A stretch of DNA of 64,000 nt, taken from the NCBI GenBank assembly GCA_041652575.1, contig JBAZHC010000014.1, forward strand, positions 1 through 64,000, written 5' to 3'. Both the position numbers and the translations under genes were made by a program. Every line of letters starts with the position of its first letter. Within the stretch, counting starts at the first letter, position 1. Source of the DNA: Phycisphaerae bacterium. GTDB taxonomy: Bacteria > Planctomycetota > Phycisphaerae > Sedimentisphaerales > UBA12454. Below the pieces are notes generated by a model. It was not told the origin of the DNA, ran no database searches, and saw nothing but the letters and a program-made list of their open reading frames with translations. Below are positions 41,330 to 50,218 of the stretch, piece by piece.

Positions 41330-43018
41330 ATGGATAAAACCGCAAACAAATATCAAATTCATTTGATTTATATATTACTGGCGGTGATAACTTTTGCCGC
41401 CTTCGAGCCGATACTTCATAACGGGTTCGTAAGTTTCGACGACGACGTATATATTTATGAGAATAGTCATATAACTTCCGGCCTGACGATGGAAAATATC
41501 GTCTGGGCATTTCAGAATATTCATGCCAATAATTATCATCCCGTAACGTCGCTATCTCATATGCTGGATTGCGAGCTTTACGGGACGAATCCGGCAGGTC
41601 ATCATTTTACCAATCTGCTGTTTCACATAGCCAATACGCTGCTGCTGTTTTATGTTTTGAGCCAGATGACAAAAAGGGTATGGGCGAGTGCGTTTGTCGC
41701 GGCTTTGTTTGCGCTGCATCCGCTTCATGTCGAGTCTGTGGCGTGGGCATCGGAGCGTAAAGATGTGCTGAGCACTTTTTTCTGGCTACTTACGATGTGG
41801 GCGTATGTACGTTATTGCCGCGCTGCAAACCTAACCCCCGGCACAGGTCCGGGGGCTAACCGTTATTATTTATTAACGATTGTATTTTTTATTTTTGGTC
41901 TGATGTCCAAGCCGATGCTTGTAACACTTCCGTTTGTATTGTTATTGCTGGATTATTGGCCGCTGGAACGGTTTGGGAAAGTGCGGACAGGCAAATTGAT
42001 TTTAGAGAAGATTCCATTTTTTATTCTTTCTGCGGTATTGAGTATTGTTACGCTCGACGTTCAGTCGAAAATGGGAATAGTAAAATCGGTTTCGAATTAT
42101 CCACTGGAATGGCGGATTGAAAATGCTCTTGTATCGTATGTCATGTATATCTGGAAAATGATTTGGCCGGTCAACCTTGCGGTATTCTATCCGCATCCGA
42201 AGGGCAATATTCCTTTGTGGCAGATTACAGGGGCGATATTCGTTCTGGTGATTATAACATTGGCTGCTTTGTGGAAATTGCGTAAGCGGCCTTATATTGC
42301 GATGGGGTGGCTGTGGTTTTTGGGCACTCTTGTGCCTGTTATCGGGATATTTCAGGTTGGAATGCAGAGCCGTGCCGACAGATATACATATATTCCTTAT
42401 ATCGGGCTTTTTATTATAATCGCATGGGGCGTTGGCGATATTTTCGCGAGATTGCGATACCGAAAAATGATTCTGTTAGTTTCAGCAGGTATTCTGCTTT
42501 CGGCTCTTTGCGTTAAGACTTATATTCAAAATATATACTGGCATGATAATGTGACGTTATATACACACGCCATAAAAGCGGTCGAGAATAACTGGTGGGC
42601 GCATCATTTTCTGGGTAAGGCTCTTGCCAGGCAGAAGGAATTCGAAGAGGCTATCGTACAGTTCAAGGAGACTCTTCGTATCGACCCGGAAAACGCTACG
42701 GTATATCACGGTTTGGCCAAAACATATCTTGATAAAGGCGATGTAAACGAAGCTGTGAAATTATATCGGCGATTGCTTCCTCCTTTGCCTGATGATTTGA
42801 ACGAACCGAGAGGCGTCGATACTTCGCGGAACGATTATCCGATACTTAGAGATTTATATGTGAGCGCGAATATAAATTTTGCACACGCATTAGTTCGGCA
42901 GGGCAATCTCGCCGAGGCTGCCAGGCATTTTAAGGAAGCACTGCGTCTTGCGCCTGACGCTGTGACGGCGCGAAAAGGACTGGAAGATATAGAAAAACAG
43001 ACTGCCGGCCATAGATAA
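41330..43018 (+). CDS. TMTC-like membrane glycosyltransferase with TPR domain
   Basis: A 562-residue polytopic protein. The N-terminal membrane half has HNGFVSFDDDVYIYEN with acidic residues as in GT-C transferases, NYHPVTSLSHMLDCELYG and HPLHVESVAWASERKDVLST, a pattern shared with eukaryotic TMTC O-mannosyltransferases and bacterial TPR-containing relatives. The C-terminal 150 residues carry TPR units (AHHFLGKALARQKEFEEAIVQFKETLRIDPEN). A REP-like hairpin is embedded in the loop region at 41826-41861. The next gene is a paralog 4 bp downstream. The acceptor substrate is unknown. Confidence 0.78.
   Translation: MDKTANKYQIHLIYILLAVITFAAFEPILHNGFVSFDDDVYIYENSHITSGLTMENIVWAFQNIHANNYHPVTSLSHMLDCELYGTNPAGHHFTNLLFHIANTLLLFYVLSQMTKRVWASAFVAALFALHPLHVESVAWASERKDVLSTFFWLLTMWAYVRYCRAANLTPGTGPGANRYYLLTIVFFIFGLMSKPMLVTLPFVLLLLDYWPLERFGKVRTGKLILEKIPFFILSAVLSIVTLDVQSKMGIVKSVSNYPLEWRIENALVSYVMYIWKMIWPVNLAVFYPHPKGNIPLWQITGAIFVLVIITLAALWKLRKRPYIAMGWLWFLGTLVPVIGIFQVGMQSRADRYTYIPYIGLFIIIAWGVGDIFARLRYRKMILLVSAGILLSALCVKTYIQNIYWHDNVTLYTHAIKAVENNWWAHHFLGKALARQKEFEEAIVQFKETLRIDPENATVYHGLAKTYLDKGDVNEAVKLYRRLLPPLPDDLNEPRGVDTSRNDYPILRDLYVSANINFAHALVRQGNLAEAARHFKEALRLAPDAVTARKGLEDIEKQTAGHR
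41826..41861 (-). repeat. REP-like hairpin inside the coding region, copy 3
   Basis: On the plus strand, CCCCCGG (41835-41841), loop CACAGGT, CCGGGGG (41849-41855), flanked by CTAA on both sides. On the minus strand this reads GGTTAGCCCCC...GGGGGTTAGG, aligning with copies 1 and 2. It is translated as part of the loop NLTPGTGPGANR. Confidence 0.7.
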
Positions 43019-43022
43019 AGCA

Positions 43023-45011
43023 ATGGATAAAACATCGAGCAAATATTGGTTTGTCTGCATCTGCCTGGCAATGACATTGGTCACGCTGGCGGTTTATTGG
43101 CAGATGTGCCAATACGATTTTGTCAACTTTGACGATTATAAATACGTAGGAGAAAATCCCCATGTCCGGTACGGATTTACGCGGGAAGGTATTAAATGGG
43201 CGTTTACGAACTTTGGATACGCAGGCAACTGGCACCCGCTGACGTGGCTTAGTCATATACTTGACTGCCAGCTTTACGGAGTTGACCCCGGCCGGCAGCA
43301 TTTGACTAATTTATTCCTGCATATTGCAAATACCCTTTTGTTATTTGCTGTTTTCAGTGCAATGACCGGCACGCTTTGGCAGAGCGCCTTCGTCGCGGCA
43401 CTGTTCGTATTGCATCCGATGCACGTTGAATCTGTGGCGTGGATATCGGAACGCAAGGATCTTCTCAGTACCTTGTTTTGGCTGCTGACAATGTGGGCGT
43501 ATGTTAGATATTGCCACTGCGTTGCCATACCGGCAACGGCTAAACAAACCCCCACCACAGGTGTGGGGGCTAAACATTATTATTTATTAACGATTGTATT
43601 TTTTATTTTTGGGCTGCTGTCCAAACCGATGCTTGTTACTTTGCCGTTCGTTTTGCTGCTGCTTGATTACTGGCCTTTGGAGCGTTTCGGGAAACGGTCA
43701 GTCTATAACCTGATTTTGGAAAAAATACCGTTGTTTGTATTGTCGGCGGTATCGAGTGTTATTACTGTCTTTGTTCAAAAAATAATTACAGTTGACCGGC
43801 TGCCTTTTAATCTTCGCATCGCCAATGCCTTTATTTCCTATGTCAGGTACATTGGGAAAATGATTTGGCCCTGCGGACTGACATTTTTTTATCCATATCC
43901 CGGCCTGAAGATATCTTTTTTTTATGTCGCAACATCGGCTGTTCTCCTGCTGGCCGTAACAGTTCTTATAATCAGATTCGCCGGAAAACATCGTTATATA
44001 GTTACAGGCTGGTTATGGTATCTTGGAACGCTTTTTCCTGTTATCGGGCTGGTACAGGTCGGCGGCCAGGCGATGGCGGACCGCTACAGCTATATTCCTC
44101 TGACAGGTTTATTTATTATTATCGCATTCGGTCTGCCTGAATTGCTGGGGAAATTGCCGCATCGAAAAATTGTACTTTGGATTTCATCACTAATAATTTT
44201 ATCCGTATTGGCCGTGTGCGCGTATTTTCAGCAGCAATACTGGAAAAATACCGCAGTACTTTGTCAGCATGCAATAAAAGTAACCAAAAATAATTATTTG
44301 GCGCATTCCTGCATGGCCGAATACTTTCTCAATCAGAAGATGTTCGATGACGCCATCATGGAAAGTCGGAAATCTCTTGAGATAAAGCCGGAAGGGCCGG
44401 AGGCTCTTAATGTTATTGGAGTTATACTCAGTCAGCAGGGCAAATCAGAAGAGGCCATCGAATATTTTGCCAAGGCTCTCCAGATAAAACCTGATTTTGC
44501 CGCTACCCACGACAATATGGGTCATGCTCTGCTCCTGCAGGGAAACCTGGACGAGGCTGCGGTACATTTTGCCGAGTCGCTGCGGCTTGACCCTGATGCC
44601 GCATTGCCGCACTATCATCTCGGGCAGGTTTTGTCCCAAAGAGGTAAAATCACTGATGCTGTCATACACTTCGAAAAGGCGATTCGGCTTAAACCTTACT
44701 GGTTCGAACCGATGAATGATTTGGCATGGATTCTGTCTGTCAATAAAGACGCTGCGATTCGTAATCCTGTCAGGGCGGTCGGGCTTGCGCGGCGAGCCTG
44801 CGAACTTACTAATTACGAAAATCCCGGCATATTGGATACTCTGGCGGCCGCTTATGCCTCTGCAGGCAACTTTAGTATGGCCATAGAAACTTCTATGAAT
44901 GCTCTGAAGCTATGTAAATCGCCTCGGCAGGACATATTTAAAAAGGAAATTGAAAGCCGGCTGGTTTTATATAGAGCAGGCGAGTCTTTTATCGAAACAA
45001 ACGCTGAATAA
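43023..45011 (+). CDS. TMTC-like membrane glycosyltransferase with longer TPR domain
   Basis: A 662-residue paralog of the preceding gene: YDFVNFDDYKYVGENPHVRYG, NWHPLTWLSHILDCQLYGVDPG and HPMHVESVAWISERKDLLSTLFWLLTMWAYVRY correspond to the same positions. The C-terminus has a larger TPR array (about five units from residue 415). It has a REP-like hairpin at the homologous position (43541-43575). The first gene ends 4 bp upstream, so both are co-transcribed with the GT39-like gene that follows 11 bp downstream. Function inferred as protein or glycan O-glycosylation. Confidence 0.78.
   Translation: MDKTSSKYWFVCICLAMTLVTLAVYWQMCQYDFVNFDDYKYVGENPHVRYGFTREGIKWAFTNFGYAGNWHPLTWLSHILDCQLYGVDPGRQHLTNLFLHIANTLLLFAVFSAMTGTLWQSAFVAALFVLHPMHVESVAWISERKDLLSTLFWLLTMWAYVRYCHCVAIPATAKQTPTTGVGAKHYYLLTIVFFIFGLLSKPMLVTLPFVLLLLDYWPLERFGKRSVYNLILEKIPLFVLSAVSSVITVFVQKIITVDRLPFNLRIANAFISYVRYIGKMIWPCGLTFFYPYPGLKISFFYVATSAVLLLAVTVLIIRFAGKHRYIVTGWLWYLGTLFPVIGLVQVGGQAMADRYSYIPLTGLFIIIAFGLPELLGKLPHRKIVLWISSLIILSVLAVCAYFQQQYWKNTAVLCQHAIKVTKNNYLAHSCMAEYFLNQKMFDDAIMESRKSLEIKPEGPEALNVIGVILSQQGKSEEAIEYFAKALQIKPDFAATHDNMGHALLLQGNLDEAAVHFAESLRLDPDAALPHYHLGQVLSQRGKITDAVIHFEKAIRLKPYWFEPMNDLAWILSVNKDAAIRNPVRAVGLARRACELTNYENPGILDTLAAAYASAGNFSMAIETSMNALKLCKSPRQDIFKKEIESRLVLYRAGESFIETNAE
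43541..43575 (-). repeat. REP-like hairpin inside the coding region, copy 4
   Basis: CCCCCAC (43549-43555), loop CACAGGT, GTGGGGG (43563-43569), flanked by CAAA and CTAAAC. Same seven-base loop as copy 3 but a different stem; all stem pairs are kept. It is translated as QTPTTGVGAKH. Confidence 0.7.
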
Positions 45012-45022
45012 AGAGGTTAACA

Positions 45023-46633
45023 ATGAAAAATATTATCAATAATCATAGGCTTATAGCTGTCGGCTTATTGGTAATAGTATTATTTATCGCTGCTATCCGT
45101 ATTCGGCTTTTAAGTATCCCTTTGGAACGCGACGAAGGGGAGTATGCCTATATCGCACAAATGATGCTTAAAGGTGTGCCTCCTTTTATTTCAGCTTATA
45201 GTATGAAACTGCCCGGCATTTACGCCGTTTATGCACTTATTTTTCTGGTTTTCGGCCAGTCGGCTTCGGCAATCCATTTCGGCCTGCTGATAGCCAACAT
45301 AGCGGCAATTATTTTAATCTTTTTACTGACAAGACGGTTATTCGATGATATCTCCGCTTTTATAGCGGCTTGTTCTTATGCAGTTGTGTCCCTGGCCAGA
45401 CCGGTTCTTGGATTATCCGCCAATGCCGAGCATTTTGTACTGCTGCCTGTTCTGACAGGTTTTATCCTGTTGCTTCAATTTATCGAACGACGGCGATTAT
45501 GGGTTTTATTTTTCACGGCGCTGCTGTTCGGCCTGGCATTTATTATCAAACAGCATGCGATTTTTTTCGGCATCTTCGCTGCTTTTTATTTGCTGTATTC
45601 CGATTTCCACTGCGAACCTTTTCGATGGAAAAACCTGATTGCCGGTCAGATTGTTTTTGCTGCCGGAGCAGTAATACCTTTTGTTGTAACTTGTTTTATT
45701 TTTTGGCGAGCGGGCGTCTTTGACAAGTTCCTGTTTTGGACATTCATTTATGCCGGTAAATACGCAAGTGTAACCCCATTGCAATTCGCTCCGGGGATTT
45801 TCTTTCATTATTTTTCAGATGTTTTCAAATTTTCAATACCCATATGGATTTTTGCCCTGTCGGGGTTGTTTCGGATTTTTTATAACAGCAGCCTGCGTAA
45901 ATTTATTCCTTTTATATCTGGTTTACTGTTTTTTTCATTCCTTTCCATTTGCCCGGGTTTCTATTTTCGTTCTCATTATTTCATTTTTCTTTTACCTGTG
46001 ACAGTAATCCTGTCAAGCCTGGGGTTCCTGGGATTTTGTGTTTGGATAAAAGGTCGTCTGCCCAGGCCGCTATATGGTCTGATTGCTGTTATTGCCGGGT
46101 TTATCTTAATCGGATATGCGTTATTTGAACAGCGAATGTATTTGTTTGACGGTAATTCAGCTAAAGTATGCCGATTGATTTACAAAGCCAATCCATTCCT
46201 GGAATCGCAGAAAATTGCTGAATTCATTACCGCCAATTCCGACTCAAACGATACTATTGCCGTTATCGGGTCTGAGCCCCAGATTTATTTTTACTCCCGC
46301 CGTAAATCCGCAACCCGATATATTTATACATATCCTTTAATGGAACCGCATGATTATGCCGCTTCAATGCAGAAGGAAATGATGAAAGAAATTGAATCAG
46401 CAAAACCGAAATTCCTTGTCTTTGTCAATATTCAGGCGTCCTGGCTTGTCAAGAAGGATTCCATAACGACTATTTTAAAATGGTTCGAGTCGTATAGCGG
46501 CGAATATTACGATGTTGTCGGCGTAACAGTATTGCTGCCTAATGAGCAGTCTATTTACCGGTGGCAGGTGCAGGCTCGCGATTATAGACCTTCGACTGAT
46601 ACCTGGCTTGCAGTATGTGAACGCAAACAATAA
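45023..46633 (+). CDS. GT39-like (ArnT/PMT-type) membrane glycosyltransferase
   Basis: A 536-residue integral membrane protein. The first extracytoplasmic loop has IPLERDEGEYAYIAQMMLKGVPPF, the acidic metal-binding region of ArnT/PMT-type GT-C enzymes, followed by SMKLPGIYAVYALIFLVFG. Roughly ten membrane helices end near residue 370, and a soluble C-terminal domain follows (IAVIGSEPQIYFYSRRKSATRYIY). The ribosome-binding site GAGG lies before the ATG. It is the last of three adjacent membrane glycosyltransferase genes. It would transfer a sugar from a lipid carrier, perhaps the product of the GT2 enzyme at 28.4 kb (inference). Confidence 0.82.
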   Translation: MKNIINNHRLIAVGLLVIVLFIAAIRIRLLSIPLERDEGEYAYIAQMMLKGVPPFISAYSMKLPGIYAVYALIFLVFGQSASAIHFGLLIANIAAIILIFLLTRRLFDDISAFIAACSYAVVSLARPVLGLSANAEHFVLLPVLTGFILLLQFIERRRLWVLFFTALLFGLAFIIKQHAIFFGIFAAFYLLYSDFHCEPFRWKNLIAGQIVFAAGAVIPFVVTCFIFWRAGVFDKFLFWTFIYAGKYASVTPLQFAPGIFFHYFSDVFKFSIPIWIFALSGLFRIFYNSSLRKFIPFISGLLFFSFLSICPGFYFRSHYFIFLLPVTVILSSLGFLGFCVWIKGRLPRPLYGLIAVIAGFILIGYALFEQRMYLFDGNSAKVCRLIYKANPFLESQKIAEFITANSDSNDTIAVIGSEPQIYFYSRRKSATRYIYTYPLMEPHDYAASMQKEMMKEIESAKPKFLVFVNIQASWLVKKDSITTILKWFESYSGEYYDVVGVTVLLPNEQSIYRWQVQARDYRPSTDTWLAVCERKQ

Positions 46634-46689
46634 TAACAATTCCATAATTCATTTGACATAACCGCTGAAAAGGAAATATAGTCTTTTAA

Positions 46690-49437
46690 ATGTCTGAAAA
46701 ACCAAAAACACTCTATATAATCGACGGCCACGCTCATATCTATGCGGCGTTTTACGCGCCAATGAGCCAGCAACTGGTCAGCTCGACCGGCGAACCCACC
46801 AAGGCGACCTATATTTTTACCAATATGATTTTGAGACTTCTGGAAAGTAAAAAGCCGGATATGCTCGTCGTCGCGATGGATTCCAAAGAGCCGAGCTTCC
46901 GGAGGGAAATCTATCGGGAATACAAGGCGCACAGGCCGCCTATGCCGGACGAAATGCCGGTGCAGATAAATCGAATCGAACAGATACTCGAAGCGATGAA
47001 TATTCCCATCATCCGCGAAAGCACCTTCGAGGCTGACGATATAATCGGTACACTTGCCGCAAAGGCGGTAAAGGCCGGTATCGATACTTATATCTGCTCC
47101 AAAGACAAGGATATGCTCCAGCTTCTTGAAATCGGCGTTCGTATATACGATATCAAAACAGATGCTGTAACCGACGCGAAATCATTTACACAGGAAACCG
47201 GCCTTGAGCCGAGGCAGTTTATCGACATTCTGGCTCTGCAGGGCGATGCGGCGGATAATGTGCCGGGCGTTCCGGATGTCGGGCCGAAGACCGCCCTTGA
47301 ATGGATAAAACAATATGGTTCGCTCGAAAATCTGTACGAACACGCCGATGAAATTAAGGGCAAACGGGGCGACAACCTGCGGAATTCGAAAGACATCGCA
47401 TACCTGAGCAAAAAACTTGTTACGATTAATTGCGAAATGCCGGTAAAACTTGACGAAAAGACTTTTGCAGTTAAGGAATTCGACAAGGGAAAACTTGCCG
47501 CTGTTTTTACAGAACTCGGCTTTAACAGGCTTTTAAGCCAAATGGGTCTGTCCGCCGGCGAGCAAAAAGTGAAAGTGGATAAAGAAAAGCCGCCGGTAAA
47601 AGTTTCCAGCCCGGACGGTTTCGATACGATAAAAACCGTAGAGCATAAATATACATTAATAGATACGCCTGAAAAACTTGACGGCTTTGTTTTGGATCTT
47701 AAAAAACAAAAACTTTTTGTACTCGATACCGAAACTACCTCGATATCGGCTCATCGTGCCGAACTTGTGGGAATAAGTTTCTGCTGGGAGCTGCATAACG
47801 CGTATTATCTTGCGGTGAAGGGACCGATGGGTGCAAAATTTATGGGGCTGCAGGCTGTCAGAGAAAAATTGGCAGATATTTTCGCTGATGAGGAGGCCAA
47901 AAAAGTCTGTCAGAACGCAAAATACGATATGATAGTCCTGGCAAATGCCGGTATGCCAGTTAAGGGTCTTGTTTTCGATACGATGATAGCTTCTTATGTA
48001 CTCGATGCCGAAAGGAGCCATTCGCTCGATAATATGGCGATGGATTTTTTGTCTTATCGTAAAATTCCGACTTCCGACCTGATAGGCAAAGGCAAAAATC
48101 AAATAAGTTTTGATATTGTAGATACGGCACTTGCCTGCGATTATTCCGGCGAAGACGCGGATGAAACATTCCAGCTTTACCAGTATCTAAGCGAAAAACT
48201 TGAAAAAGAGCCGAAACTGAAAAAACTCTTCGAAGAGATGGAAATGCCTCTTGTCGATGTTCTGACAAAAATGGAACTTAACGGCGTAAAACTCGATGTG
48301 CCGATTCTTAAAAAACTGTCGGTTGAGATAGACAACCTGCTTGACGAGACGACAAAGAAAATTTACAGCCTTGCCGGCGGGAAGTTCAATGTCGATTCGC
48401 CGAAACAGCTTGCCGAAATACTTTTTAATCGGCTGGGTCTGCAATCTCTCCGCAGCGGCAAAACCGGCCCAAGCACCGATGCCGATGTTCTCGATGAATT
48501 GGCCGGCGAGCATCCGATTATCGAACAGATACTCCAGCATCGGCAACTGAGCAAACTTAAAAACACCTATACCGACAAACTTGGTTCGCTCATAAGCAGC
48601 CGAACCGGCAGGCTGCACGCAAGCTTCAACCAGACAATAACCGCGACCGGCCGATTGAGCTCATCCGACCCGAATCTGCAAAATATTCCCATCAGAACTG
48701 AAATAGGCAAAAAGATTCGCGCAGCGTTTGTGCCGGAGAAAAAGGACGATAAAATTATCAGCCTCGATTATTCACAAATTGAACTTCGTGTGCTGGCGCA
48801 TTTTTCAGATGATAAAGCCATGATAAAGGCATTTGAAGAGGATAAGGACATTCACAGCTTCGTCGCTTCGCAGATTTATAATGTCGATATTAAAGAAGTA
48901 ACATCTGATATGCGGTCGAGATGCAAGGCGGTTAATTTCGGCCTTATTTACGGCCAGGGCGCCTTCGGCCTGAGTAAAACAACGGGTATGAATGTCGCGG
49001 AGGCTAAAAAATTCATTGACGACTATTTCACCAAATATAATTCTATACAGCAGTTTAAAAAAGAAGCTATAGAGACGGCAAAAACAATCGGCTATGCTGA
49101 AACCATCTGCGGCAGAAGGAGAAACATTACCGGCCTCGAAAGCAAAAACGGCAATGTGAGGTCGCAGGCTGAAAGGCTGGTTATAAATACGCTGATTCAG
49201 GGTTCTGCCGCAGATTTGATAAAAATAGCGATGATACGAATTCAAAAAAGGATTGAAAAAGAAAAACTGCCTGCGAAAATGATTCTGCAGATTCACGACG
49301 AGCTTGTTTTCGAGGCGGACGGCAAAGAAGCGGAAAATCTCGCGAAAATTTTCGGCAGGGAAATGACAGGTGCGATAAAACTGAACGTACCGATGAAAGT
49401 CGATACGACAATCGGTAAAAGCTGGCTGGCGGAGTAA
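46690..49437 (+). CDS. polA: DNA polymerase I
   Basis: A 915-residue family A polymerase for Okazaki-fragment maturation and repair. The N-terminal 5'-3' exonuclease begins LYIIDGHAHIYAAFYAP and has EADDIIGTLA and NVPGVPDVGPKTA. The 3'-5' exonuclease appears active: LFVLDTETTSISAHRAEL carries Exo I aspartate and glutamate near residue 345. The polymerase motifs are DYSQIELRVLAHFS (A, near 692), RSRCKAVNFGLIYG (B), and QIHDELVFE (C, near 868). All three activities should be retained. Length is standard. It is 4 bp from the next gene. Confidence 0.96.
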   Translation: MSEKPKTLYIIDGHAHIYAAFYAPMSQQLVSSTGEPTKATYIFTNMILRLLESKKPDMLVVAMDSKEPSFRREIYREYKAHRPPMPDEMPVQINRIEQILEAMNIPIIRESTFEADDIIGTLAAKAVKAGIDTYICSKDKDMLQLLEIGVRIYDIKTDAVTDAKSFTQETGLEPRQFIDILALQGDAADNVPGVPDVGPKTALEWIKQYGSLENLYEHADEIKGKRGDNLRNSKDIAYLSKKLVTINCEMPVKLDEKTFAVKEFDKGKLAAVFTELGFNRLLSQMGLSAGEQKVKVDKEKPPVKVSSPDGFDTIKTVEHKYTLIDTPEKLDGFVLDLKKQKLFVLDTETTSISAHRAELVGISFCWELHNAYYLAVKGPMGAKFMGLQAVREKLADIFADEEAKKVCQNAKYDMIVLANAGMPVKGLVFDTMIASYVLDAERSHSLDNMAMDFLSYRKIPTSDLIGKGKNQISFDIVDTALACDYSGEDADETFQLYQYLSEKLEKEPKLKKLFEEMEMPLVDVLTKMELNGVKLDVPILKKLSVEIDNLLDETTKKIYSLAGGKFNVDSPKQLAEILFNRLGLQSLRSGKTGPSTDADVLDELAGEHPIIEQILQHRQLSKLKNTYTDKLGSLISSRTGRLHASFNQTITATGRLSSSDPNLQNIPIRTEIGKKIRAAFVPEKKDDKIISLDYSQIELRVLAHFSDDKAMIKAFEEDKDIHSFVASQIYNVDIKEVTSDMRSRCKAVNFGLIYGQGAFGLSKTTGMNVAEAKKFIDDYFTKYNSIQQFKKEAIETAKTIGYAETICGRRRNITGLESKNGNVRSQAERLVINTLIQGSAADLIKIAMIRIQKRIEKEKLPAKMILQIHDELVFEADGKEAENLAKIFGREMTGAIKLNVPMKVDTTIGKSWLAE

Positions 49438-49441
49438 AATT

Positions 49442-50182
49442 ATGAAAAAATACAGATGGCAGATAGTTTTGGGAATATCATTAGTCGCGCTTTCGGCGAT
49501 TTTGTACTATATTCATTTTCTTATTTTCCGCGATGCGCATCATATTTATATATATCTTCTGGGCGATATAGCTTTTATACCGGTGGAGGTGCTGCTTGTT
49601 ACCCTGATAATTCATAATCTGCTCAGTATTCGTGAAAAGAAAAACAAGATGGCGAAACTGAATATGGTTATAGGCGCCTTTTTCAGCGATACTGGCACGA
49701 AACTTGCCGAAAAGTTTTTCGAGCTTGACCCTGACGCCGAACAGATACGCGGCCAGCTTGTGATAAAAGACGACTGGACGAGTGAAAAATTCGCCTCGGC
49801 GGTCAGCCATCTGCGAAAACACGAATATAATATGCAGATTGACCGGGCGGACCTCGAAGAGTTCAGGACATATCTGCTTGGCAAAAGAAGTTTTTTAATG
49901 CGGCTGCTCGAAAATCAGAATCTGCTCGAACATGACAGGTTCAGCAATATGCTCTGGGCGGTTTTTCACCTTACCGAAGAGCTGGTTCACAGGCAGAGCC
50001 TGAAGGATTTGCCGGAAAACGATAAAAAACATCTGCTCGGCGATATGAAAAGGGTGTATAAGGCGATTATTTTCGAATGGATCGAATATACAAAACATCT
50101 GAAAAAGAATTATCCGTATCTGTTCAGTCTTGCGATGCGGACAAATCCGTTTAACCCTGACGCTTCGATATATGTTCCCTGA
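49442..50182 (+). CDS. Two-helix membrane protein with helical cytoplasmic domain, unknown
   Basis: A 246-residue protein with two N-terminal membrane helices (IVLGISLVALSAILYYIHFLIF and LLGDIAFIPVEVLLVTLIIHNLL), then a charged all-helical domain with repeated heptad-like patterns (LEEFRTYLLGKRSFLMRLLENQNLLEH). It starts 4 bp after polA, presumably coupled. I recognise no motif. Similar architecture is seen in conserved hypothetical proteins of unknown role. Confidence 0.6.
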   Translation: MKKYRWQIVLGISLVALSAILYYIHFLIFRDAHHIYIYLLGDIAFIPVEVLLVTLIIHNLLSIREKKNKMAKLNMVIGAFFSDTGTKLAEKFFELDPDAEQIRGQLVIKDDWTSEKFASAVSHLRKHEYNMQIDRADLEEFRTYLLGKRSFLMRLLENQNLLEHDRFSNMLWAVFHLTEELVHRQSLKDLPENDKKHLLGDMKRVYKAIIFEWIEYTKHLKKNYPYLFSLAMRTNPFNPDASIYVP

Positions 50183-50218
50183 AAAAAAGCTGATTAGTTT
50201 TCTGCGAAGATAAATTCC

